Source of the DNA: Gammaproteobacteria bacterium
GTDB lineage: Bacteria > Pseudomonadota > Gammaproteobacteria > Steroidobacterales > Steroidobacteraceae
Length of the DNA stretch: 14,599 nucleotides
Direction: 5' to 3'
Assembly: GCA_003165495.1 (NCBI GenBank)
Contig: PMMB01000115.1
Span: 1 to 14,599, forward strand
Below the pieces are notes generated by a model. It was not told where the DNA came from. It did not search any database and worked only from the letters and a program-made list of their open reading frames with translations. Made by a program: the position numbers and the translations under genes. Within the stretch, counting starts at the first letter, position 1, and the number at the start of each line of letters is the position of its first letter. Shown piece after piece: positions 1 through 7,197 of the stretch.

Positions 1-99
1 GGCATCCTGCTTCTGGGTTTCAGCGTGCGCGTCCGCTTCGGCAGAAAGCAGGATATTGCGACGCTGGCGATGGAGCCCCACCAATACGAAGAGCTGTAA
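1..99 (+). CDS. 3' end of an unidentified gene (partial, possible membrane protein)
   Basis: The first frame is open from the window edge to a TAA at 97-99 and encodes 32 residues ending in HQYEEL. The visible tail opens with a hydrophobic run (GILLLGF), then a basic patch (RVRFGRK), then an acidic polar end. That pattern resembles the cytoplasmic tail of an inner-membrane protein after its last membrane helix. Too little is present to name a family. The gene converges on the dioxygenase gene with only 12 bp between the stop codons. Coding status is inferred from the open frame and the tight junction; function is unknown. Confidence 0.45.
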   Translation, partial: GILLLGFSVRVRFGRKQDIATLAMEPHQYEEL

Positions 100-127
100 C
101 GACCGCCGCCACTAGTATGGGCGGTCG
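100..127. terminator. inverted repeat between convergent genes, possible bidirectional terminator
   Basis: CGACCGCC at 100-107 pairs perfectly with GGCGGTCG at 120-127, giving an 8-bp GC-rich stem with a 12-nt loop. It sits exactly between two converging genes and overlaps the last codons of the dioxygenase gene. There is no clear T tract on either side, so intrinsic termination is only a suggestion. Confidence 0.3.
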
Positions 128-945
128 CCGATCACGGTTGCGCGGTGCATGACGCGCCGCTGCGGAAGGTAGTCCGCGACGGCGTAGTGATGGGTGACGC
201 GGTTATCCCAGAACGCGACGTCGTCTACGCTCCACTGCCAGCGCAGCGTGAACTCAGGACGAGCCGCGTGCGCAAACAAAAAGGACAGCAGCGCATCGCT
301 CTCGCGCGCGCTGACCTCATGGATGCGGGTGGTGAATCCCTGGTTGACGAACAGGCTTTTGCGCCCGGAGACCGGATGCGTGCGCACCACCGGATGCGTC
401 ACCGGTGGATGCTTTGCTACCGCGCGGTCGTAGCGCTCCTTGAACCCGGGATCCGCGCCCCAGCGGTCTGCCGGGAAGGACTTGACCACGGAGTGTTCGG
501 CGGTCAAGTCTTCCAGCAGCCGCTTCATCGGCCCGGACAGGGCATCATAGGCGGCTAGGTTGCTCGACCAAAGAGTGTCCCCGCCCACGCTCGGCAGCTG
601 CTTGGCGGCCAGGATGCCGGCGAGCGGCGGCGTCGGGCTGAAGGTGACGTCGGTGTGCCAGTTGTCGTTGTCGGGCAGAAAGTCTCCATGCGTGTCGAGC
701 ACCAGGATCTCAGGCAATTCAGGCAGCACCGGATAGATCGGATGAATGTGAAGCTCGCCGAAGTGTGCCGCAAACCGGCACTGCTGCTGAGGAGTGAGCG
801 GCTGTCGGCGGAAGAATAGAATCTGGTGTTCGACCAACAGTTCACCGAGACGGTCGATGGACTGCTGCGGCAGTTCATCGGCGAGGGTGATGCCGTCAAC
901 AAGGGCGCCAAGCGCGGGGGTCAGGCGGGAAATAGTAATGGTCAT
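112..945 (-). CDS. TauD/TfdA-family Fe(II)/2-oxoglutarate-dependent dioxygenase
   Basis: This is a 277-aa cytoplasmic non-haem iron oxygenase. The family hydroxylates a sulfonate or similar carbon next to a leaving group, using O2 and 2-oxoglutarate; the best-known member is taurine dioxygenase. The iron-binding triad is visible: H97-x-D99 in NWHTDVTF and the distal His in THHYAV (H253). The 2-oxoglutarate-binding arginine region follows (RRVMHRATVIGD, R264/R268). Length matches TauD. I chose the ATG at 945 because the protein then opens with MTITISRLTPALGA, as in the family. An upstream in-frame Met at 1077 would add 44 low-complexity residues that overlap the neighbouring gene's leader. The Shine-Dalgarno sequence is weak. 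No tauABC transporter is beside it, so the substrate cannot be set as taurine; a 2,4-D-like or other sulfonate or sulfate ester substrate is equally possible. Confidence 0.93.
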   Translation of the reverse strand: MTITISRLTPALGALVDGITLADELPQQSIDRLGELLVEHQILFFRRQPLTPQQQCRFAAHFGELHIHPIYPVLPELPEILVLDTHGDFLPDNDNWHTDVTFSPTPPLAGILAAKQLPSVGGDTLWSSNLAAYDALSGPMKRLLEDLTAEHSVVKSFPADRWGADPGFKERYDRAVAKHPPVTHPVVRTHPVSGRKSLFVNQGFTTRIHEVSARESDALLSFLFAHAARPEFTLRWQWSVDDVAFWDNRVTHHYAVADYLPQRRVMHRATVIGDRPY

Positions 946-1086
946 GTTGATCGCTTGTTTAGGGTGCTTGAAGCCTGGCAATGACGGTGTGACAACGCTC
1001 CGGGCGGCATCATGCCATGCGTCCCCACCACGACGCGAGGCGCTTGTGCAGCAGGGGTGCCCGATCTCGATTACCATGTGCAGTCC
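946..1086. other. divergent intergenic region between dioxygenase and haem-c/propeller genes
   Basis: The 141-bp spacer must hold promoters for both divergent genes. I find no convincing -35/-10 pair in either direction: TAAACA on the - strand near the dioxygenase start and TACCAT at 1072-1077 on the + strand are weak -10 candidates without good -35 partners. No clear palindrome was seen. Confidence 0.4.
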
Positions 1087-3189
1087 ATGAATTCATCGAA
1101 GCGGCGTGCACGGATCTTCGGCGCCATTGTTGCGGGTGCGCTGCTGAGTTGTATGGCCGATTCGCAATCGGCCCGTAGCGAAGTGCGGATCGGGGCCGAT
1201 GGGATCGGCGGCACCGTTACTAGCCCTCGCGGCGCGGAAGCCGGCGTCTGGGTCATCGCCGAAACGCGTGATTTTCAGACACGATTCGCCAAAATCGTAG
1301 TGACTGATGAGGCCGGGCGCTTTCTTCTTCCGGATCTTCCCAGGGCGAAGTACAGCGTCTGGGTGCGCGGCTATGGCCTCGCCGACTCGCCCAAAGTCGA
1401 CGCCATCCCCGGCCGCCATCTCGACCTTGAAGCCGTCATCGCTCCGGATGCCGCCAGCGCAGCCAAGACCTATCCTGCCGCCTATTGGTACGCGATGATG
1501 AAAATTCCCGAGGAGGCGCAGGTGGCAACGCTGCCGGGCGGCCGCAACGGCTATCTCATGTGGATGAAGAGCATGGGTTGCATCGGTTGTCATCAACTGG
1601 GGAATTTGGCGACGCGCACCATCCCGAAGGACCTGGGCACGTTCAAGTCCTCGCAGGAAGCGTGGCTGCGGCGCGTGCAGTCTGGGCAGGCCGGCAGGCA
1701 GATGATCAACATCGTGCAAGGTGCGCTCGCGGGCATTCCGATTCACTATCTCGCGGATTGGACCGACCGCATCGCCGCCGGCGAAGTACCGGCGGTACCG
1801 CCCTCGCGTCCCAGCGGCATCGAGCGCAACGTCGTCGCGACAGTGCGCGACTGGTCAGACGCCAAAGCGTATATACACGACCTGTCGGGAACTGATCGCC
1901 GGAATCCAACGGTCAACGGCTATGGTCTGCTCTACGGCGCCCCGGAACTGAGCACCGACAATTTTCCGGTGCTCGATCCGCTCCATAATCTCGCCACCAC
2001 GTTCAAGGCGCCCGTACGTGACGCCAATACGCCGACGACTCACGACGACCCGGTGCTTAGCCCCTCGCCGGACTGGGGGGAGGAGCGAATTTGGGATAGC
2101 CGAGCGATTGCGCACAATCCGATGCTCGATCGCTCCGGTCGCGTCTGGTACACCGCGCGAATTCGTGCAGCGGAAAATCCGCCGTTTTGCAAAAAGGGCT
2201 CGACGCATCCGTCCGCGAAAGAGTTTCCCATCGACGTGTCGGAGCGCCAGCTTGCGGTGTATGAACCGAAGAGCGGCAAATATGCATTCGTCGATACCTG
2301 CTTTGGCACCCACCATCTGCAATTCGCCGAAGACGCGAACGATACCCTCTGGACCAGCGGCGGTCACGAGGTCATCGGCTGGCTCGACACTAAGAAATTC
2401 GATCTGACCGGCGATGCGGCGGCGTCTCAAGGGTGGGCTCCTTTGGTGCTCGACACCAACGGCAACGGCAAGCTCGATCCTTGGGTCGAACCCGGTCAAC
2501 CCGTGGACCCCAGGCGCGACCTGCGTCTGGCGGTCAGCCTTTACGCGATCATGCCGAATCCTGCCGATGGAAGCGTCTGGGGCTCGGTGGCATTTCGTTA
2601 TCCCGGCGCCCTTGTTCGGTTCGACCCGCGAACCAGACTCAGCGAGATCTACAATGTGCCCGCGCCCGGCTTCGGTGTGCGCGGCGCCGACATTGATCGC
2701 GACGGCGTGGTATGGGTGTCCTTGGCAAGCGGGCATTTGGGGGAGTTCGATCGGCGCAAGTGCAAGGGTCCTCTCAACGGTCCGACCGCGACGGGCGACC
2801 ACTGCCCCGAAGGCTGGAGCTTCCATCGCTTGCCGGGTCCTGGTTTTGTGAACATGCCGCAAATGAGTGTCGAGTCGAGCTATTACACGTGGGTGGATCA
2901 ACACGACACGCTAGGGTTAGGCGCGAACGTGCCGATTGCAACGGGCAATCTGTTTGACGGCGTGCACGCGCTGGTCCAGGGAAAGTTCGTGACGCTGCGC
3001 ATTCCGTATCCCCTCGGGTTTTATGCCAAGGGTCTGGAAGGCCGTATCGATGCCGCCGCCGCGGGTTGGAAGGGACGCGGCATCTGGATTACGAGCGGGG
3101 ACCGGACGCCCTGGCACAAAGAAGGGGGCAAGGGCACCAAACCGCTGGTCGTCCACTTTCAGATTCGCCCATCACCGCTGGCCGATTGA
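1087..3189 (+). CDS. exported haem-c protein with carboxypeptidase-regulatory-like and beta-propeller-like regions
   Basis: This is a 700-aa protein with a basic, hydrophobic export signal (residues 1-30). LLSC at 19-22 is an acceptable lipobox, so it may be a lipoprotein. Residues about 37-120 look like a carboxypeptidase-regulatory-like beta-sandwich (GGTVTSPRGAEAGVWVIAET, then EAGRFLLPDLP). C165-x-x-C168-H169 is one covalent haem-c site. From about 330 onward there are repeats with the flavour of streptogramin-lyase (Vgb) propeller blades (DRSGRVWYT, DANDTLWTS, DIDRDGVVWVS). DTNGNGKLD at 456-464 resembles an EF-hand-type calcium loop. Haem attachment and these domains point to the periplasm or outer membrane surface. 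I chose the ATG at 1087 because the signal peptide starts there; the in-frame ATG at 1012 would bury it. No catalytic role can be assigned; electron transfer coupled to substrate binding is an inference. It may head the + strand run that follows. Confidence 0.85.
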   Translation: MNSSKRRARIFGAIVAGALLSCMADSQSARSEVRIGADGIGGTVTSPRGAEAGVWVIAETRDFQTRFAKIVVTDEAGRFLLPDLPRAKYSVWVRGYGLADSPKVDAIPGRHLDLEAVIAPDAASAAKTYPAAYWYAMMKIPEEAQVATLPGGRNGYLMWMKSMGCIGCHQLGNLATRTIPKDLGTFKSSQEAWLRRVQSGQAGRQMINIVQGALAGIPIHYLADWTDRIAAGEVPAVPPSRPSGIERNVVATVRDWSDAKAYIHDLSGTDRRNPTVNGYGLLYGAPELSTDNFPVLDPLHNLATTFKAPVRDANTPTTHDDPVLSPSPDWGEERIWDSRAIAHNPMLDRSGRVWYTARIRAAENPPFCKKGSTHPSAKEFPIDVSERQLAVYEPKSGKYAFVDTCFGTHHLQFAEDANDTLWTSGGHEVIGWLDTKKFDLTGDAAASQGWAPLVLDTNGNGKLDPWVEPGQPVDPRRDLRLAVSLYAIMPNPADGSVWGSVAFRYPGALVRFDPRTRLSEIYNVPAPGFGVRGADIDRDGVVWVSLASGHLGEFDRRKCKGPLNGPTATGDHCPEGWSFHRLPGPGFVNMPQMSVESSYYTWVDQHDTLGLGANVPIATGNLFDGVHALVQGKFVTLRIPYPLGFYAKGLEGRIDAAAAGWKGRGIWITSGDRTPWHKEGGKGTKPLVVHFQIRPSPLAD

Positions 3190-3288
3190 ACCGCCAACCA
3201 ATGGAAGCTACGCAAGCTGCCCATCTACAGGCGTCCTGAACCTGAATGACACGTACAATTTGCGGTCCGCACTTAAGGGGGTTCTGCC
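3190..3288 (+). other. 99-bp spacer before the DUF190 gene
   Basis: A TACAAT hexamer at 3254-3259 matches a -10 element well, but no good -35 lies 16-18 bp upstream. A strong Shine-Dalgarno, AAGGGGG at 3275-3281, precedes the DUF190 ATG by 7 nt. No terminator-like hairpin follows the upstream gene, so read-through from the haem-c gene is possible. Confidence 0.35.
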
Positions 3289-3645
3289 ATGCAAGGCTGC
3301 TTCTTGAGATTCTACGTACACGAAGGCCATCGTCATCATGGACGCCTGCTATGGGAATGGCTGCTTGAGCAAGCCAATAAGATCGGGATCCGCGGCGGTT
3401 CGGCCTTTCGGGCGATGGGCGGATTCGGCCGTCACCATATCGTGCATGAGGCTAAATTCTTCGAGCTCGCCGGCTCGATCGCGGTGGAAGTGGAATTCAT
3501 CGTCACGGACGAGGAGTCGGGCAAGATCCTCGAGCTGTTGCACCGGGAGAAGATTCGACTGTTCTACGCGCACATTCCGGCGCGCTTCGGTGTGATCAAT
3601 CCCGATGCTGCCGATCCGCCGTCAACCGACATAGCCGCACAATGA
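3289..3645 (+). CDS. DUF190 (UPF0166) family protein
   Basis: This is a 118-aa cytoplasmic protein matching the DUF190 family throughout: an N-terminal strand (LRFYVHEGHRHHGRLLWEWLL), the glycine-rich turn GSAFRAMGGFGRHH around residues 38-51, and a C-terminal VEFIVTDEESGKILELL strand-helix unit. The family is known for a small PII-like ferredoxin fold and is often found near the fluoride channel gene crcB; a regulatory role is suspected but not established. The ATG at 3289 has a strong Shine-Dalgarno (AAGGGGG). Its stop codon overlaps the ATG of a 20-codon micro-ORF (ATGA at 3642-3645), which in turn abuts the PLP enzyme gene. crcB is absent here, which is unusual for the family. Family assignment is firm; function is not. 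Confidence 0.88.
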   Translation: MQGCFLRFYVHEGHRHHGRLLWEWLLEQANKIGIRGGSAFRAMGGFGRHHIVHEAKFFELAGSIAVEVEFIVTDEESGKILELLHREKIRLFYAHIPARFGVINPDAADPPSTDIAAQ

Positions 3646-3704
3646 CCGAGATCTGGACACAGGCAGCCGTCATCGGCAGCGCCCCCGGAACACCACCACT
3701 ATGA
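3642..3704 (+). CDS. 20-codon micro-ORF joining DUF190 and the PLP enzyme by two ATGA junctions
   Basis: ATG at 3642 overlaps the DUF190 TGA (ATGA, 3642-3645). Twenty codons later its own TGA at 3702-3704 overlaps the ATG of the next gene (ATGA, 3701-3704). The peptide begins MTEIWTQAAVIGS and ends in a Pro-rich tail (GTPPL). Neither this ORF nor the following gene has a strong Shine-Dalgarno, so both may be translated by termination-reinitiation. The start is vaguely like the N-terminus of small membrane proteins; a remnant of a lost crcB next to DUF190 is a speculative reading. It could also be chance. Confidence 0.35.
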   Translation: MTEIWTQAAVIGSAPGTPPL

Positions 3705-4861
3705 GGAACGAGTTTGCCTCACTCTGGTGTCTTGATCCGTCGGTCACCTACCTGAACCACGGATCGTTCGGCGCCTGCCCCTCCGCAGTGCTGGAAGTGC
3801 AGGCGGCGCTGCGCCTGGAAATGGAGCGAGAGCCGGTCGACTTCTTGGTGGCAGCCCTGCCCGCTCGCCTCAACGTGGCACGGGAAACGCTAGCCGCGTT
3901 TCTGCTTGCCGAGCCGGCAGACTTGGTTTTCGTGCCGAACGCGACGGCCGGAGTAAACGCGGTGCTGCGCTCACTCTCGCTTGAGCCCGAGGATGAGCTG
4001 CTGCTCACGAACCATACTTACGCTGCATGCCGCAAGACTATCGAGTTCGTAGCTGAACGAACCGGGGCGCGCGTGGTGGTGGCGAACCTGCCGTTCCCGT
4101 GCCGCCATGACGAGGAGATCATCTCCTCGGTGCTGGCGTGTGTATCACCGCGCACACGGCTGGCGCTCCTGGACCATGTCACGAGTCCGACTGCCCTGGT
4201 GCTGCCCGTGGCGCGTTTGGTGAGCGACCTGCGGACCCGCGGCGTCGATACGCTGGTGGACGGTGCACATGCCCCCGGTATGGTGCCGCTCTGCCTGTCG
4301 GATCTCGGTGCGGCTTACTACACCGGCAATGCCCACAAGTGGCTTTGCGCCCCCAAGGGCGCCGCCTTCCTTCACGTGCGCCGCGATCGACAGGCGCAGC
4401 TGCATCCGAATGTGATCAGCCATGGCTACACTGCGGGATTCCACGCGGAATTCGACTGGACCGGGACTTTCGATCCAACGCCTTGGCTGTGCATCCCTGA
4501 GGCACTGCGTTTCATCGGCAGTCTGCTGCCCGCCGGCTGGCCGCAAGTGATGGCGACCAATCGTGCCCTGACACTGCAGGCCCGCACCTTGCTGCTGGAA
4601 TCATCTGGAATCGATGCTCCCTGCCCGGAAGCGATGATCGGATCGATGGCTTCGATACCGTTGCCGCCGGCCGCGGTCGGTTCCCCGGCTCACCGACTCG
4701 ACTGCGCGGGCCTACACACCTGGTTCCGCAAACGGGGCGTCGAGACCTGGCTCTATCCACATCCCGTACCGCTGCTGCGCATCTCTGCGCAGCTATACAA
4801 CAACCTGAGCCAGTTTAAAGAGCTCTCGCGTCTGCTCGAGCAAGCATTGCGTGGCCGCTGA
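3701..4861 (+). CDS. class V aminotransferase-fold PLP enzyme (isopenicillin N epimerase-like)
   Basis: This is a 386-aa PLP-dependent fold-type I enzyme of the cysteine-desulfurase/isopenicillin N epimerase branch. The N-terminal signature YLNHGSFGACP (residues 17-27) is typical of that branch. NATAGVN (80-86) contacts the cofactor phosphate, D187 in DGAHAPG binds the pyridine nitrogen, and K213 in NAHKWLCAPKG is the Schiff-base lysine. Such enzymes catalyse epimerisation, C-S lysis or desulfuration of amino acids or small peptides, so the actual reaction is open. The ATG at 3701 has only a weak GGAA 10 nt upstream and overlaps the micro-ORF stop. The 3' end overlaps the permease GTG by 11 bp, so enzyme and transporter are probably made together and act on the same imported amino-acid-like substrate (inference). 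All key residues are intact. Confidence 0.9.
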   Translation: MRNEFASLWCLDPSVTYLNHGSFGACPSAVLEVQAALRLEMEREPVDFLVAALPARLNVARETLAAFLLAEPADLVFVPNATAGVNAVLRSLSLEPEDELLLTNHTYAACRKTIEFVAERTGARVVVANLPFPCRHDEEIISSVLACVSPRTRLALLDHVTSPTALVLPVARLVSDLRTRGVDTLVDGAHAPGMVPLCLSDLGAAYYTGNAHKWLCAPKGAAFLHVRRDRQAQLHPNVISHGYTAGFHAEFDWTGTFDPTPWLCIPEALRFIGSLLPAGWPQVMATNRALTLQARTLLLESSGIDAPCPEAMIGSMASIPLPPAAVGSPAHRLDCAGLHTWFRKRGVETWLYPHPVPLLRISAQLYNNLSQFKELSRLLEQALRGR

Positions 4862-6176
4862 CCAGGACCAGACCCATATCCGGGCGCGGCTGTCGACCTT
4901 CGACACTGCGATGGTGGTGTTTAGCCTGGTGGTGGGCATCGGCATCTTTCGTACGCCCGCGATCGTTGCCAGTGCGGCTGGCGGTACTTCCCTATTCTTC
5001 GCCGCGTGGATCGCGGGCGGCTTCATCAGCCTGATCGGCGCTCTGACGTTCGCGGAGATCGGATCGCGGTATCCGCGCGCTGGAGGCTATTACCGCGTTG
5101 TCGCAGACTGCTACCACCCGACGCTGGCGTTCATGTTGAATTGGTCGCAGACATTGATGCAGGGCGCTGGCGCGGCCGGCGTGGCGTTCATCGGCGCCGA
5201 TTACCTAATGCCGGTGCTGCTGCCGCCGCAGTGGCGCACGCCGCATGCGTCACTCGTTCTGGCGTGCGCGACGATGCTGAGCCTGCTGATCTTGAACTAC
5301 CGCGGCGTAAAACCCGGCGCACGCATCCAGAATCTACTGTCGATTCTCAAGATCGTCATGATCGTCGGTCTCGCGGCACTTGCCCTACTGCTCGCTCCAC
5401 GCACGCGCATGATAGAACCTGTCTCTTCCGCGCCCTCCGGACTGCGCCTGGCGTCGGCATTGATACCGTGTTTCTACGCCTATGGCGGTTATCAATTGAC
5501 GATAAATCTTGGCGCCGACTTGAAGGACGCCAGGCGACGTTTTCCGCTCGCCATAACGGCCGGCATGTTCACCGTGGTCGGCCTCTACCTGTTGCTTAAT
5601 TTTGCCTATCAGCGCGTGTTGGGAATCGGCGGCATCGCGGACTCGAAGCTGGTGGCGGCGGCATTGTCGCGTGCGACCTTCGGGTCCTCCGGCGAAGTGC
5701 TGATCTCGATCGCCGTATTCCTGTCCGCTGCCGGATTCGTGAATGCGACGATCATGCAGATGCCGCGAAGTTTCTATGCGATGGCGCAGGATGGCGTGCT
5801 ACCGCGTGCGTTCCTGCGCGTGAATCCGGACACTCAGGTGCAGGAAGTGGGCCTGCTGTTCTTTGGGGTCACGATGCTGCTGCCGGCGTTCGTGCTCGGG
5901 TCGTTCGAGAAGCTGCTGAACTATGTGATGTTCACCGATACGGTGACGCTCGCCGTCGTCGCCTCGACGCTGTTCGTGCTGCGGCGTCGCCACGCCGGTG
6001 AAGGCGGTTTTTCGATGCTGGGGTATCCCCTGCTACCGGCTTTCTATATTGTCTGTCTGCTCGGCGTCGCAGCGCGCGTCTTTAGCTTGGAGCCCCGTCT
6101 CGCACTGACCGGTATCGTCATCTTGCTCACCGGCTGGCCGCTGTTTCGTCTGGGGCACAAGTTGTTCAACGGCTAG
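4851..6176 (+). CDS. APC-superfamily amino acid permease
   Basis: This is a 441-aa inner-membrane transporter of the amino acid-polyamine-organocation superfamily. The first membrane helix carries the substrate-binding signature GxGIF (V28-GIGIFRTP). GSRYPRAGGYYRVVAD (71-86) is the typical helix 2-3 loop, and YGGYQ (211-215) lies in the unwound helix 6. Hydrophobic stretches suggest about twelve membrane helices across residues 17-435. The start is GTG at 4851, eleven bases inside the preceding gene; the next in-frame ATG (4911) would delete part of helix 1, so GTG is preferred and translation is likely coupled. The gene ends by sharing CTAG with the convergent aldolase gene. The substrate is probably an amino acid or close analogue handled by the adjacent PLP enzyme, but nothing in the sequence fixes it. 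Confidence 0.93.
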   Translation: MAADQDQTHIRARLSTFDTAMVVFSLVVGIGIFRTPAIVASAAGGTSLFFAAWIAGGFISLIGALTFAEIGSRYPRAGGYYRVVADCYHPTLAFMLNWSQTLMQGAGAAGVAFIGADYLMPVLLPPQWRTPHASLVLACATMLSLLILNYRGVKPGARIQNLLSILKIVMIVGLAALALLLAPRTRMIEPVSSAPSGLRLASALIPCFYAYGGYQLTINLGADLKDARRRFPLAITAGMFTVVGLYLLLNFAYQRVLGIGGIADSKLVAAALSRATFGSSGEVLISIAVFLSAAGFVNATIMQMPRSFYAMAQDGVLPRAFLRVNPDTQVQEVGLLFFGVTMLLPAFVLGSFEKLLNYVMFTDTVTLAVVASTLFVLRRRHAGEGGFSMLGYPLLPAFYIVCLLGVAARVFSLEPRLALTGIVILLTGWPLFRLGHKLFNG

Positions 6177-6928
6177 GGCGCAAGCCGTGCTCGCATACGA
6201 CGGACGGTTGCATCGAACAAGAGACGGGCCACTCGGATACCGCTGCCCAAGTCAGTGACCGCGGCGCGGCAGCGTTGCTGAACCGCTTCACTTAGCAGCA
6301 CATCCTCGCCGCCGAGCGCGCCCGCCTGGCACTGTATTTCCGCCGCGCGCTGGACAGTCCACAGCAGCATGAAAGTAGTGGGGATATCGCGCTCACAGAC
6401 CGCGATCCCGTGGTTCCGCAGGACCAACACATGCTTGTCGCCCAGACTCGCAATCATCCGGCTGCGCTCGTCGGCATAGAGAGTGATGCCTTCGAAATCG
6501 TGATAGCCGACGCGGCCGTAGAATTGCGCGCCGTAAAAGTTATTGTGATCAAAACCGCCGCGTTTCATGGCGACTGCCGACACCGCCGTGGTGTGCGTAT
6601 GCGCCACGCAGGCAACGTCCGAGCGTGTCTCGTGAATTGCGCCGTGCAAAGCAAAGCCGGCCGGATTGCCCGAATAGTCGGATGGTTCAACCAGACGGCC
6701 ATCGACGCCCACTTTGAGCAAGTTCTCCGGAGTAATTTCCATGTAGTTGAGCCCGAAGGGATTTACCAGATAGTGGTGTGCCGCCCCGGGCAACCGTACC
6801 GAGATATGATTGAAAATCATTTCCGTCCAACCAAGAAAATCAACGAGATGATAAAAATCGGTGAGTTCGCATCGCAGGCGCCACTCCTCCGGGTCCGTCA
6901 CGGATGGGGACAAGCGAATGGGTAACAT
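6173..6928 (-). CDS. class II aldolase/adducin family protein
   Basis: This is a 251-aa cytoplasmic zinc-dependent protein of the class II aldolase/adducin N-terminal fold, which includes L-fuculose-phosphate aldolase and related epimerases and decarboxylases. The metal ligands are visible: H110-x-H112 in VAHTHTTA and H173 in RNHG. The stretch PAGFALHGAIHE (89-100) aligns with the region that holds the catalytic Glu in fuculose aldolase, but a Gly (G91) stands at that place. This is usual in the adducin-like subgroup, so a different reaction from a sugar-phosphate aldol cleavage is likely. The ATG at 6928 has a good Shine-Dalgarno (AGGAGC, 6 nt spacing). A perfect -10 hexamer lies about 80 bp upstream. 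The stop codon shares CTAG with the permease stop. Substrate unknown. Confidence 0.92.
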   Translation of the reverse strand: MLPIRLSPSVTDPEEWRLRCELTDFYHLVDFLGWTEMIFNHISVRLPGAAHHYLVNPFGLNYMEITPENLLKVGVDGRLVEPSDYSGNPAGFALHGAIHETRSDVACVAHTHTTAVSAVAMKRGGFDHNNFYGAQFYGRVGYHDFEGITLYADERSRMIASLGDKHVLVLRNHGIAVCERDIPTTFMLLWTVQRAAEIQCQAGALGGEDVLLSEAVQQRCRAAVTDLGSGIRVARLLFDATVRRMRARLAP

Positions 6929-7197
6929 ATCGATGCTCCTGTCATTTGCTCAATCGCGCGCGCCATCGGCGCGGTGCTTGGCCGGCAGTTAAATTTCCGG
7001 GCCGCGCGGTATTATAGGTTCGACCCGTATCGGAGACGAGGGTATGCGTAGCGTAACCCTCACTGCCGGAGGCGTCGCCGTCATGCCGGGCAAAGCCATC
7101 CATACCGCAGCTGCCGGCAAGTCCGAAACTGGGTCGCGTCATCCCTGACACTTTGATTGCCGGCCTGGTGCACCACTCAACCGCCGGGGCGGTGTAA
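6929..7197 (-). promoter_or_regulatory. 269-bp intergenic region with a consensus -10 element for the aldolase gene
   Basis: On the - strand TATAAT lies at 7016-7011, a perfect -10 hexamer; the hexamer 17 bp upstream (TCGTCT, 7039-7034) is a poor -35, so an activator may be needed. The predicted start near 7004 gives a leader of about 75 nt. Close to the upstream gene's stop, ACCGCC/GGCGGT with a 2-nt centre lies at about 7181-7194; its usable stem is short and has no T tract. A 34-codon + strand ORF (7044-7148) lies here but has no recognisable features. Confidence 0.35.

Noticed and set aside
946..1077. 44-residue upstream extension of the dioxygenase
   Set aside because: The family begins at the internal Met at 945; the extension looks non-coding and would fill the divergent promoter region.
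3701..4861. IscS/SufS-type housekeeping cysteine desulfurase
   Set aside because: YLNHGSFG and NAHKWLCAPKG fit the isopenicillin N epimerase-like branch, and no isc or suf genes are adjacent.
7044..7148. 34-codon + strand ORF in the aldolase upstream region
   Set aside because: GGAG lies 8 nt before its ATG, but the peptide has no recognisable features and its start lies within the predicted aldolase promoter region.
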